Of a stretch of 64,000 nucleotides of DNA, positions 11,801 through 25,800 are shown piece by piece (position 1 is the stretch's first letter; each line of letters begins with the position of its first letter). Made by a program: the position numbers and the translations under genes. The notes below the pieces were generated by a model. It had not been told where the DNA came from and did no database searches. It worked only from the letters and a program-made list of their open reading frames with translations. Source of the stretch: Sipunculus nudus (Eukaryota > Annelida > Sipuncula > Golfingiida > Sipunculidae); contig CM049311.1 in the NCBI GenBank assembly GCA_026874595.1, positions 21,446,676 through 21,510,675 on the forward strand, written 5' to 3'.

Positions 11801-14800
11801 CACTTTTTTCAGAAATCAGTGCATGCGGCAATATTTTATTTTTGACCTTTTTTTGTGTTTCGATGAAAATGTCATAAAATCAGGAAAAGTCTGAAAACAA
11901 CAGAATTTAAAGGCTAAACATGTAAAAGCACTACACAACAAAGAAAATCTGATAAAATATGTATTATTTTGACTTCTCAAATGACGAAAATTAAAATAAA
12001 AAATTTTTGATGCAGGAGGTTAAAATTGACATGGGCCTTAAAAGTTCTGAATTTTTCCTACATATTTGCAAGACAACATGCAGTGTCCAAAAGCTGTCAG
12101 TTACACATGATGTTTGATTTGTTATTATAGGTAAATTAATTATGGGGTTTTTTTTGCACCATGTGACCCCAGAACTACAGGTACATGCTGACTAACATGT
12201 GAAAATTGTTTGAATATGGTCTCAGAAATAAAACTTTTTTGATTCCATGCTTAATTTAAAAAAAAAAGGGTAGGAATAATTTCTATTGTCATTACATTTG
12301 AAGTTTCAGCCCTACGGTTGTCCTACTTTTTCATTGAAACTATCTTCTTTTGTTCTTTATTTTTATAATTCCGCTTTTAAGTGGAATTTCCAGTCCCTTT
12401 TATTTATATTTTCACTTTTCAGTGCTTGACAGCCTGCATAATTCAACAGATCCAAGATTTGCAAATCAGTTCACAAGATTTCATTTTATAAAGAAATATA
12501 TTATTATTAGAGCCACAGTTTAAAAAAATTTTTTTTTTCAAAGAGAAAATAAATTTTTTGTTTGAATATTAAATTTCTTGTATGTTTTCATGTAAATCAT
12601 CATGCAGCTGTGTTTAAACATAGATAATATTCATATTTCAACATTTGAGGTTTGGTGCAGTTTTTATTGTAAAAAGTAACAAGTATAATATTTTCAGATT
12701 TTATGTATTGATATAAGTACATTTCATATACAGGTCCTCACCCAAGGGAAAGAAGGCACAAGTCACAGACACTTCAGTGCTAGATGCAAGTACCGCAGAT
12801 CAAAGTTCAACCCGCTCAGGCAGGACAACGGGTGCTCGGACTGGCCGTGCAACTAGGGCGTCACGCAGGAGAAAGGCTGCTGAAACAGATGAAGAGTAAG
12901 TCTATGGCATATTGGTAATTTAATGTGAATGCTCATATGTTCACATTTTCAATGTAATTTTTTAAGAGATTTTTTTTTGGCTAAATTTGCTCTTTTTCAT
13001 CAATTTTATATATCATGATAGATTTTTGTGCTATAAATATGATGAAATGTGTTTTTTTTTATAAATACACCTGTCTGGATGAGATTTATTATGGTATACT
13101 TTGTTCATTCCTCTCTGATAACATTTAGTGTTACAGCAGTCACTTACAACTCACTATTACCACTTACCAATAAATTATCTCACCCCAGTTAAATTCTAAA
13201 CAAAATTTATGCATTTTACTGAGGTCACCAGGCTTCATTTTAGTGTCACCATGAGAATGTACCAAGAATATGATGGATCTGTTTGACTGGATAAACATAT
13301 TAACCAATACAATACTTAACCTAAGTTTGATTTCCATCAAAATCATGTATAATTCATGAAGTCAGAGGTCACCAGACTTTCTGGCACCATGACAACTTAC
13401 AAAAAATCTTCTGGATTTTCATGTTAGGCAATTTTTATTGAGTCATCTTAAATCTCAATCAATTGTTTTAGTTCTTATGCTGATTTGGACACCCCAGCAA
13501 TGGATGTCAGTACACAGAGTACTCGGTCAACACGGGCGAGTCGAAAGCAGAATACAGACTCGGAGAATGAGTATGTTATTATTACCAAGAGGATCCACTA
13601 GCATTACTGTCAATCAAAACAAAAGTGATAATCAGTGTCACTCAATTTTGTTTAAGCAAAATCCAACTGATAAATGTTTATCTTAAAGCACAGAATTAGA
13701 TTCTTAAGGTCTTCACTAAGTGTTTGTTATGTCTCAAGAAATTGTCATTCATTTATTTGTAAAAAGATAAGTGGCATAGTAAGTAACAAAGTCCTTGTAT
13801 ATGGATGTTTATACATTAAAATGCTATTATAAAATCAAAATAGCATGTGCATAGAAATAATGAGTGAACAGCTGTACAATAAATTAAAAAAAAAAGTTTT
13901 ATGAGCATTTAAATTTGATAAGTGAAGGACTGGTTTCACAATCTGTAAACTGCATGTAATCTTTATTGTAGGGTCTTATTTTCATGTTATTGTTGTTCCG
14001 GACAGTTAAAATATCTATATTTGTAGCAGAAATAGCGAAAGTTCAAGTTCAACTAGGCCTACGCGAGCCACCAGAAATACAAAAGCTAAAACCACAGCAC
14101 CACCCATTCTAAAACTTCAAGCCAGCAAGGGGCGTGACGATAGCGATGAAGAAATGGAAGTAGATACTGTCGAAGAAAAGCAAGTCAGGATAAAATCTGA
14201 TAGAGATTCTATAGATCGGGATAGTGCGGTGGCCAGTACGACGGACAGTCCCAAAAGTTCCTTTTGTAGTGTTGAAACCGGCCCACAGAGGACAGCAGCT
14301 GAAGATCGATTAGATTCATTCCATAAACTCAGTGTTAAAGGAAAGGCTCAGGCCTACGAAGAACTGGTCAAAAGGGCAAGCAGAGAAGATAGTGGGACCG
14401 AGTGTGACACACCAGAGACGAAAACGCCCATGAAGGAAAATGTACCCAAAACACCAAACACTGTGGTTGCTAAGCAGCAGATGGCAACACCACGTCGACC
14501 AGTACCAGATGAAACAGAGCCACATTCGCCTGCTGTACCTGAGGTCAGTTTTCAGATCTAGAATTTTTAATACCAAGATTAAAAAAAATATTGTTGTGAA
14601 ATTTCTCTGTTACGTGTGTAATTATAATTTCATAACTTTGTAGAATCATTTTAGATTTAGCTATGTACAGTGAATAGCACATTTTTAAACATTAGTTCCA
14701 CTTAAATATCTACAAATGTTACATGAAATAAGTACCACATCATGATCTGCATCAAGATCCAGATTAACCCTGATATTAGATGTAGTTTCTGTGTCCAATA

Positions 14801-16792
14801 CCTCACTTTTTTACAAATTTTAATCAAAATCCATCTGTGACTATTCAGAAATAGCTTGTGCACAGAAAATCAAATTCTAGAATCTCTTACAGACATATAT
14901 GGATCTCCGTATGAGTATTTTTCTTTTAATATTCCGCATCAGATGGATACAAATGAAGAGACTCCAGTAAGAGCGGCACAACCTTCAACAGCAGAGAAAG
15001 CCAGAAAGGTAACTGTCATAATTTGATATATCAACACATCTTAAATCCCAATTAGATTTTATATCATTTGTTAATGATGATAGAAAGGACAGATTTTCTT
15101 TTCTATGAAGTTAAATGTCAAAAGTTTAAACCTGTACACAGAAAATGTTTCTATAATTTTTGACTTTCTGAAAATATAGTTGATCAATACTGGCAGTATG
15201 TTGTGGATTGAAACAAGATATACCAGAGACCAGAGCTGAGTTGTCCGCACAAATGCAACTGGCTTGGAAAAAAAAGACGGCTGACTTTAGTAGTAAGCCA
15301 AATTTCTAGGCTTGACTCGGCATGCAAAATGTCGGCTGGCTTAAACTGACCTGAAATAGCGGCGGCGCCTCCTGATAAACTTAGCTGGCTTGGCTTAATC
15401 TTAAGGTCAAGCAAACGTATTCCAAATCTCATTATATTATCATATAATAATTGCCTATGAAAAAAATATTAACATAGATTTTACATAAAATGAGCCCAAT
15501 TCCTGGAGGAAAAACATTTTTTCTATCTATTTTTTCACTAAAAACATGAGGTTGTATGATTTGTTCAAAAACTATGGGCACATCTATGAGCACTGTCAAA
15601 TAGGCAGTGAAGTCACACACTGGGAAATCCCCTGTGACTAAAAATTCTAGATCTCAGTAAAAGCACAGTATTTCCGCCTTGGTCAGTCCCAAATTATTAG
15701 CACAGAATAGAAACAACATGCATTACTAGATCTGAGTTGTTGATAAAATTCAGTCCATGATGTCACACGTGTACCAGCCAATCAAATAAGGGCAAAGTCT
15801 GGGATCTGGGTGAAATCCTCCCATCACACAGCAAACGCACGTGGAATAGGTTTACTTAACCTTCAACTCAGCTGGCGGCAGCCCAAAAAGACAGCAGAGC
15901 CAGTCTCTAAGATATTCTATAAACAGTTCTGAATCTTTAATCTGTGATGAAACAAAAAAATCATAAAATCATTCTGGTGCTTTGAATCAACTTTATTTAA
16001 TCATTTTTTCTGAATTTATATAACTGGACTTCAGTTCTGAATTTAATTGGAAATGATTAAGTTGGAATTTTCACTATGAATTTCACCCAACACATTGAAT
16101 TGGGATTGATGTTTCATAATAAATTTTGAATTGGATTTAAATTTGAATGGAAAAATGGTTAATTTACTCCAGGTCTGACCTTTTATAATTTTTTATTATC
16201 AACACATTTATGAATCACATATTCTATCAATTTTGAAACACTGATGAAAGTTGAAACATTTCTTTCTTTAAAACCATGAATTCTGATATTTTTTTATTTT
16301 ACTTTCACAGGCAAGGAGGAGTTCCCGTGTCTCAGGATTAAGGACAAGTATGCAGAGAAAACGATCATCCATCGCAAACTTGAAGCTCCAAGTGGCCCTC
16401 ATGCAGAGGGAGAAGATGGTTAATCAAGAATCAGAGAGCAAAGATTCCCCAGCCCGCCCACAGAGGGAGCCTCCTGTCAGAAATGAATCAGAAAGCACAG
16501 ACTCTGATCTAGTGACACAGGTAGGTGTAGCTCTAACTCCCATTCTCTCATTTTTTTTGTGCAAACTGATGCATTCCATTTAGCAATTTTAAAATGTAAC
16601 ATTTAGTTGTCCTTGCATGTACTTTCTTTGTATGTTTACATTACATACAAATTTAGAATCATTTCTTTACACATACATTGCAGCAAGTGTTATCATCAGC
16701 CAAACTAAGCAACAACAACCAGTGTTTGGCCGTGGGTTTTCCCCAAACTATTGCAGTTAGGCTTGGGCAGTCTCATATGCAGCACTTGGGGC

Positions 16793-16885
<93 letters not shown>

Positions 16886-19800
16886 AACACAAAGTGTATG
16901 CCTGTGATTTTCCAGTAATAATATTTAACAGACACCAGAGAAGAAGACGAGACCAGCACGTTCAAAGTTAAGGCTTAAGAAGTCTAAACCTGCTGAGGAC
17001 ATTACAGTTAGTACCAGCACAGAAGAAGAGGGATTCACATCTCCCAAACCTCACGCTAAGGCCACAAGAATGACAAGGTAAGACTATTCTACTTTGTCAA
17101 ACTGCCATTGTACAAGTTTTGCAGCCAATATACAGTAAATCCCCTTGTTAAGACCACCAACAGGACCTCAATAAAGTGGTCACATTTTAGAGGTGGTCAT
17201 CTAAGCCAGTTCTTATATGAAGAGCATAAAAGAATCAAGACCTTGCACAAGTTTTCATTATTTTAAGGTGGTTGCTAAACCCAGGTGGTTGTTAGTTGTG
17301 GTTTTACTGTATATTAGAGGTCATGTACCTTTAAAACTTGATAAATCATGCTTTTGTATTTCAAGAGATCATGCTTTTGAACCCTTTGCCTGGTCACAGC
17401 ACTTGTGACATTTTTTTTTCAACCAGTACAGAGCAAGTAATTTCACAATGAGAAGGAGTTAGTATACTGCTATCTTATGTTCATGAACTAATATTAAGTT
17501 CTGAGGCATCAACCCTGTTGAGAAAATTGGAAATGTTTCCTTTCATTGCTTCTGGTCAAAATGATGTAGGGTACCAGTCTATTATGTAGTCAAAGATCTT
17601 AAAATAAGACTTTCAAGAAGAGCATGATGCTTTCACATTATCTATGTAGAAGACTCTAAAAGTCAAATGTTAACAAAAAAAACTCTTGGCCTTTTTGGAA
17701 TTCCTTCAATTTTTGGGAAAAAGGTTAACAGAAAAAAATGGAATTCTACATATAAATCTGTTTCAAGCTTTAAGTTTTTTTTTTTTTTGTTAATATGGAT
17801 TGGTGAACAGAAAGAGAGTGGGAGAGGGAGAGTTTAATAAATTCTCTTTGAAGCAGCTGTTTGTATTTTTGTTTGATTTGCCCGTCTGTTCAGATCCAAG
17901 ATGAGGCCACCCCCGCAAATGACATCAACACCAGACAGCCACTCATCAGAGGATAACGATAAAACACCTGTCGTTCAAAAACAAGGCTTCACTGTACCAG
18001 AGGAGGTCCCACCCTGCAGATCAACAAGGTAATCCAGTCAAAATATACCCTCCTTATGCAGTGGTCATGCTACATTTGTTCTTTTACTCCTTCCACTTAA
18101 ACACTGCTTTCTATAGCATTGCTGGATATCGCCACCAAGGGGTTTGGCACAGAGCCAAAAAATGTTATAACAAAATTGACACATTGTGGCTGAGAAGCCA
18201 AATTTTTTTTCTGGGCCTTAAATTCCTTAATAATTTTTTTTTTCATTAAACAATGAATGATGTGCCTTTTCAATGATCAGTATTTGCTCATCTTTAATTC
18301 ATGAAATTTTACATTTTTTGTATTACATTAATCATGACTTTAGGTACACAATTTTTCAAGATCAGCTAAATGAAATATCAGTTTTGATCCCACCACAATA
18401 ACCTTGAATGACATCTTAAAGGACAGTGCAAAATGCTTGCTAAGGAATTAGATTATTATATTATCACTCATACAAGAGACAGTTGCTTTCCAGGTTGTAA
18501 AAAAAGCATGCATTACAACTGATATTTTCAATATATTTTCTACATGTTATTATCAGGGTCCTGCTTGATAGGCTTCTTAAAGAGCTGTATGAATTTTGCA
18601 TTCTCACCTTGGTTTACTCTTAATTATCAACATTTTAGGTCAAAGATGAGACTGCCGGCCAGCTCACCCAAGAGAGGAATCCAAGATAATCAGGTAACAG
18701 GAAATACCCTGATTCAAATGATACAATAAGAACGTGAATAACATTTAATCATACACACATTTTGTCACATAATTTAGGCCTGCGGAATCACTCTTTTTAA
18801 AAAGAGTTTTTAGCTCAGCTGACTGAAAGTCATCTGAGCTATGGCGATCACTCTTTGTCCGTCATCCGTCTGTCTGTCCATCTGTCTGTCCGTTAACCAG
18901 GCACAAATAGTAAAGACTGGACCTAGAACCTTGTAACTTGGGATTCTGAGAGGTCCATGAAAAATCTCCTTGGAAACCAGAAATTAGGTCTCTGTTACCC
19001 ATATCCTTCGAGCTATGGGGCCCCAAAGTACCCCCCCAGAAAAGTCAAAAATTTCATAAAAAACTTCAATATCTCATTAACTACTTGACTGATGGTCATG
19101 GTTTTTGGCAAACATATTGATCATGAGATGTTCCATCACTTCCTGCAGACTGGTGGCGCCACCTGTATTTTTCAATTTTTTACAAATTTTTTTCTCTATT
19201 TTTTAGACCTTTAAAGATATGAATATCTGTTAACAAGGCACAAATCGTAAAGACTGGACCTAGAATCTTAATTCTTGACACACTGAGAATCCTATGAAAA
19301 GTCTCCATGGAAACCAGAAATTAGGTCTCTGTTACCCATATCCTCTGAGCTATGGGGCCCCAAAGTACCCCCCAGAAAAGTAAAAAATTTCATACAAAAA
19401 CTTCAATATCTCATTAACTACTTGACTGATGGTCATGATTTTTGGCATACATATTGATCATGAGATGTTCCATCACTTCCTGCAGACTGGTGGCACCACC
19501 TGTATCGTTCGATTTTTTACGAATTTTTTTCTCTATTTTGAGACCTTTTAAATCGTGAACATCTGTTAACAAGGCACAAATCATAAAGACTGGACCTAGA
19601 ATCTTAATTCTTGACACACTGAGAGGTCCATGAAAAATCTTCTTGGAAACCAGAAATTAGGTCTCTGTTACCCATATCCATCGAGCTATGGGGCCCCAAA
19701 GTACCCCCCAGAATAGTAAAAAATTTCATACAAAAACTTCAATATCTCAATAACTACATCACTGAGGGTCATGATTTTTGCATACATAATGATCATGAGA

Positions 19801-22800
19801 TGTTCCATCAGTTCCTGCAGACTGGTGGCGCCACCTGTATTTTTCGATTTTTTACGATTTTTTCCTCTATTTTTGAGACCTTTAAGGATGCTGTCATCTG
19901 TTAACGTGGCACAAATCTTAACGACTGGACCTAGAATCTTCATTCTCAAGACACTGAGAGACCTTTGAAAAGTCTCCATGGAAACCAGAAATTAAGTCTC
20001 TGTTACCCATATCCTTTGAGCTATGGGGCCCCAAAGTACCTCCCAGAATAGTAAAAAATTTCATACAAAAACTTCAATATCTCATTAACTACATCACTGA
20101 TGGTCATGATTTTTGATATACTTATTGATCATGAGATGTTTCATCAGTTTCTGCAGACTGGTGGCGCCACCTGTATTTTTCAATTATTACGAATTGTTTT
20201 GTCTATTTTTGAGACCTTTAAAAATGTGAACAGCTGTTAACAGGGCAAAAACAAGGGACCCATGGGTCACGGCGCTCAGCTGATTGTGATTGTACTATAA
20301 ATGTTTCTCCACTGTAATACTATATCGAGTGGATAAAGCTTATGAATATCATGGACATGTTGGGCTATTATAAAGGAATGTAATGTAATATGTGAGTAAA
20401 TGATAAATGAAATTACCTGACTGATGGATTAATAGAGTCAAATATAGTGGTTTATTTTTTATTTATTTAGGAGGGGTTGAAAATTGTGATATATTTGAGC
20501 AAATATGAATGCAATGACAGCAGTAATAAGCAGTAGTAGAATGATGATAAGGCTATTTGTTGAAGGATCTAAAGTGTATGGTAGTCTGCAAGCTTTCAAT
20601 TTGACAGATATGATGTTATGATTAACTATGCTGATGAAGTGATTTATGAATTTGTGACTGTATGACACAATATCTCTTTAGTCTTGACAAGGTACATTAT
20701 TGTGATGCCCACTATGTCTACATATTACACAATATTGACATAATTTCTGGCATGTACATAGGTACCTATGGACAATTAGTTATACAAAATATTAAAGTAT
20801 GAATATATCTGATTCATCTTGTTCTTGCTTACTGAGGCTGACTTTGGGATGGGGTTCGGAGAAGGGAAAAGTGAGGGCAGCACGAAGGTGGATGTAGAAA
20901 TATTCTATTGTAATGTTTTTCATTTATATAAGAATATGAAAAGCTAAGAGGAAAGGGGCCCTCCTACTTGGTTATAGTAAAGTTCTAAATATATGATTGC
21001 AAACTATTACTCTGACAAGACTGTCATGAAGAAAAACAGTAAAATTTTGAGATACTGTGATGCACATGAAAATTTACAGATGGACAGGCAAGTGGACAGA
21101 ATGTACTAATACCTTTATTTCACTTTCAAGGGAATAATGCATTTAAGTTTATATATAATCCTATTTTTTTAAACATATCCACTTTTTTCATTAAGAAGTT
21201 TTTATCTGAATCATTTTTTTATTTACAGGTTTTATAAATTTTTAATAAAAAAACCTGAAAATATAAGTTAAAATATTAGAATTGTTGCAAAAGTTGCAAT
21301 CATCATATATCCAGAGTGTAGCTCATATTGGGTCATATTATGCATACACATATATTTTATTTTTTTTAATCATAAATGTTTAAACTGAATTTAAAAGAAA
21401 ATAATGCCACAACATGGCATCTACAAGAATATTCCTTGAATCACTATTAAAAGGTTTTGCACATTGGAGTTTTCAGTACATGCTTAATGTTACTCACCAA
21501 AATAAAATAAAAGTAAATTTGATAAAATAAAACATCTTTTCAAATAAAGTATACACACTGTTGGTTGAATGAGGGACAAACAATATCATTGTGCTAATTA
21601 CTATCCCAGTTTTAATTTATTACTGGAATTAATAGTCAATTTCACATCTTGTGAAGTTTTTACTCTTCTGAAGTAAGGAATTACTTATCTGATGAACATC
21701 CACACTTTCATAACAATACACCACTTTGTGGACACAATTAAATGTACCCTTTAATCATTGTAACCCTGGTGGTACAATACAAAATCTAAAATGTAGCATA
21801 CCCTAGAATAAGAATGAATCAAATACAGAAAATAATAACATTCATCTAGTTTATGCACCATCTGGGGGGGGGGGGGGAGTGCAGGGCAGAGGGGAAGCCT
21901 GCTGGTAGTGGCCAGGCTGACCCAAGGCAAGCTGCCTGGGGTGGGTTACATAATGCAAGTGAAGGCTGTACTACTAGGTGGGCTAGATGTAAACAACACT
22001 TGACATGGTATATGAAAACATGAATAAAAGCTATTCTTTCTAATCAATTTCTTTGAAATTTCAGATTTTAAAAGATAAAATCCTTATGTATATATGCTGT
22101 GAAAATTAAATCAACAGTGCCAAAGTTGGACAAAATTTAAGGTATTGATTTTTTATTTATGCTAATAACTTGAAAAATTTGCAAAATTCAGATCTAATTT
22201 TGGGTAAACAATTGAATCTTGATTAAATAAAGTTATATTCCTGAAAAAAAGTCTCTAGGTTCAGCAATTCTCATGTTAGGTGAGTAAATATATTTCCTGA
22301 TTTTTAAAAAAATTGCATTATGTTTTGGCCCATAACTTCAAAATAATACCCAATACTGACCTAATTTTTGGTATGTTCATAGAAAATGTATTAAAGAATG
22401 TGAATACTAAATACGATCAAAAACAGATCAGTGGTTTTGATATTAGGCAGCCTTGAAGTGTAACAATGGCTTTTTTATGAAAAACAGAGTTTTTTTTCCT
22501 TAATTTCTCGAAGGAACGAAGTCCTTATGACCCATTTTTCGGTATGGTAGGAGATTTTGGGGACATCTAAAATTATGCCAACAGCCTGGGGAGCATAGAG
22601 ATGTGCACTGAATGACCTACAGTCATCAAAGTGGACTGCTTGACAATGTAAGGGAATACAACAAGAGCCTCCAAAAAAATTCAATAACTAGCCTAATTTT
22701 GCAGCTTTTATTTTCAAATTTCAGATTTTAACAGATTAAATCCTTATGTATACATGCTGCCGTGGCCAAAGTTGGGCAAAATTTAAGGTACCAATTTTAT

Positions 22801-25800
22801 ATTTTTGCCAATATTTAAAAAAATTTAACAGATTTTGATCTTATTTTTGGTATACAATTAAATTTTGATTAATTAAAGTTGTATTACTGGAAAAATGTCC
22901 CTACCTTTAACACTTTTGGTCTTAAGTGACCAAATATCTTCCTGATTTTTTTACAAAGTCCATTATGTTTGGGCTCATAACTTTTTTAAATTATATAATA
23001 CTGACTCAATATCTGGCATGTACATAGGAACTATATAGAGGAATATTTATGGTTAATATGAAGAAAACAAGATGAGTGGTTTTGATATTAGGCAGTCCTG
23101 AAGTGTGAAAATAGATTTCTAATAAAAAATTGAGGTTTTTCCTTAATATCTCGAAGGAACGAAGTCCTATTGACCCAATTTTCGGCATGGTAGGAGATTT
23201 TGGGGACATCTAACTGTATGCCAATTTCAGATCCGTAGGTCCAAAGGTGTCAAAACATGCCAGTCTACATCCGGACGGACAGACGGACGGCACGACAGAC
23301 GGACGGACGACAGACAATGGACCACGACTATAGCTCAGATGACTTATAGTCAGCTGAGCTAATCATAAAGACTGGACCTAGAATCTTCATTCTTGACACA
23401 GTAAGAGGTCCATTTCATCAGTTTCTGCAGACTGGTGGCACAACCTGTATTTGTTCGTTTTTTTTTACAAATTTTTTCTCTATTTTTGAGACCTTTAAAG
23501 ATATGAACATCTGTTAACAGGGCACAAATCATCAAAACTGGACCTAGAATTATCTTCATTCTTGACACACAGGGAGACCCATGAAAAGTCTCCATTGAAA
23601 CCTGAAATTAGGTCTCTGTTACCAATATTCTTTAATTTGTATGGCTCCAAAATACCCCCCAGAATAATGGAAAATTTAATACAAAAACTGGAGTAACTCA
23701 ATAATTACAACACAATGATTTTCGGCATACATATTGATCATGAGATGTTCCATCAGTTCCTGCAGACCGGTGGCGCCACCTGTATTGTTCGATTTTTTAC
23801 AATTTTTTCCTCTATTTTTGAGACCTTTAAAGATATGAACATCTGTTAACAGGGCACAAATCATCAAAACTGGACCTAGAATTATCTTCATTTTTGACAC
23901 ACAGGGAGACCCATGAAAAGTCTCCATTGAAACCTGAAATTAGGTCTCTGTTACCAATATTCTTTAATTTGTATGGCTCCAAAATACCCCCCAGAATAAT
24001 GGAAAATTTGATACAAAAACTGGAGTAACTTAATAATTATAACACAATGATTTTCGGCATACATATTGATCATGAGATGTTCCATCAGTTCCTGCAGACC
24101 GGTGGCGCCACCTGTATTGTTCGATTTTTTACAATTTTTTCCTCTATTTTTGAGACCTTTAAGGATGCTGTCATCTGTCAACAGTGTACAAATTGCAACA
24201 ACTGGACTACGCTCTTTACACAGCGCTTTACCTATAGGGCTACTTCCTATATCGTAAGGCGCTGTTTGTTATGACCTTGTATTCTGAATTGCAACACCAG
24301 AGGGGAGCACTGTATTTTTGTCCAATCAGATGAGACCTTGTGCTGGAAGACAAAGCCAAGCGAGGAAAACACGGAGCCAATCATATTCATTTCTTTTTGA
24401 GTGACAGCTCATCCCCCAGCGTAACCGTCTGAACAGGCCTTAGGGCCTTGGGCACTTAGGATGCTCGGCCGGTTAGCTGTAATTCAAACGAAACGTAACA
24501 ACAAAGGCTGCGTGCACACCTCGCTGGCTGGTTTCAGTTCTGCAGACAACAGATACATGGCTACGCTAACACAGTCATAATGTCATAATCGAATCGGTCG
24601 ATGATGTGAGAATGCAGAGGGAGCAATTTAAATTCGACCGGAAACTCACCAAGCGGCGCTTGAAGCGCGGCAATGGGCGGAGCCAGGATGCCTGTCGAGT
24701 GTTTGTTTATTAGCATCTGATTGGCTGCTTGTCACGTCGTACGCACGTTTATTTCAGTGGACAACAAACCGCCATCTGGTGTCTAAATATATCATAAACG
24801 GTCAAAGCTGGCAGCAAGAAAATCAGTTGCTTCTTTAGAAGCGCAAGATTTCCGCTGCCTCGGGAGCGTACAACTGGACCTAGAATCTTCATTCTTGTCA
24901 TGCAAGGAGGCCCATGAAAAGTGCCTGTGGAAACTTGAAATTAGGTCTCTGTTACCCATATCCTTCAAGCTATAGGACTCTGAAGTATCCCTTAGAATAA
25001 TGGACAATTTGATACAAAAGCTGAAGTATCTGAACAACTAATGCAGAGATTATCATGATTCTTTGCATGGATATTGACCATCAAGTGTTTTTATTAGTTT
25101 CTGCAGACTGGTGGAGCCACCTGTATTTTTGTATCTGCCAAAATGAAGTTTTGAGGATACTATGTTTTTGACCGGGTTCCTCCGCTGCCACCACGTTCGT
25201 TTCCAGAAAGCTCCTCTGAGAATAATGGACCGAATTTTCCTAAACTTACACCAATTATCGGGTCACATGTGAACTAGTGCCTAACCAATTTGCATTGACC
25301 TCTGACCTTTCCTCTCTATCCAGTGTCCATTTGTGCGCCGTTCCCACACATAAACCCTCATATCTCGGGAACCGTTTGACCGATCAGGAAATAAAATTTA
25401 TACAAATGTAGCCCTTGGATTGCTTTATAACATACACAAAAATGGTGGCTCCACCTGTAACCATGTTTGCACAGTGTCAATCTGTTCATCTGCCTTGGGT
25501 TAAAATCACTCATATCTCTGCAGTGAATTGACTAATTCACCTGAAATTCGTCATGTGTATACATCCTGGATAGCTTTCTTGATTTTATGACAGGTGGCGC
25601 CACCTACATTCACGTTCACGCTGATCACATCCAAGCTCATATCCAGGGAACTTTTTGACCGATCAGGAAATTAAATTTATACAAATGTAGCCCTTGGATA
25701 GCTCTATAACAAACACAAAAAATGGTTGCGCCACCTGTAACCATGTTTGCACAGTGTCCATCTGTTCATCTGCCTTGAGTTAAAATCACTCATATCTCTG

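Noticed and set aside
14316-14643. ORFs in other frames over INCENP exon 5
   Set aside because: Shadows of the exon; the in-frame reading joins its neighbours and has family motifs.
16681-16800. Possible exon after CATTGCAG at 16673-16680
   Set aside because: The frame is open, but no donor is present before it runs into the TA microsatellite, and exon 7 joins exon 8 directly in phase.
19414-24181. Similar minus-strand ORFs recurring in the 336-bp repeats (e.g. 19686-19979, 23676-23927, 40914-41243)
   Set aside because: They recur only because the DNA repeat recurs. They differ in frame breaks and lack a domain, and no common start or stop is conserved.
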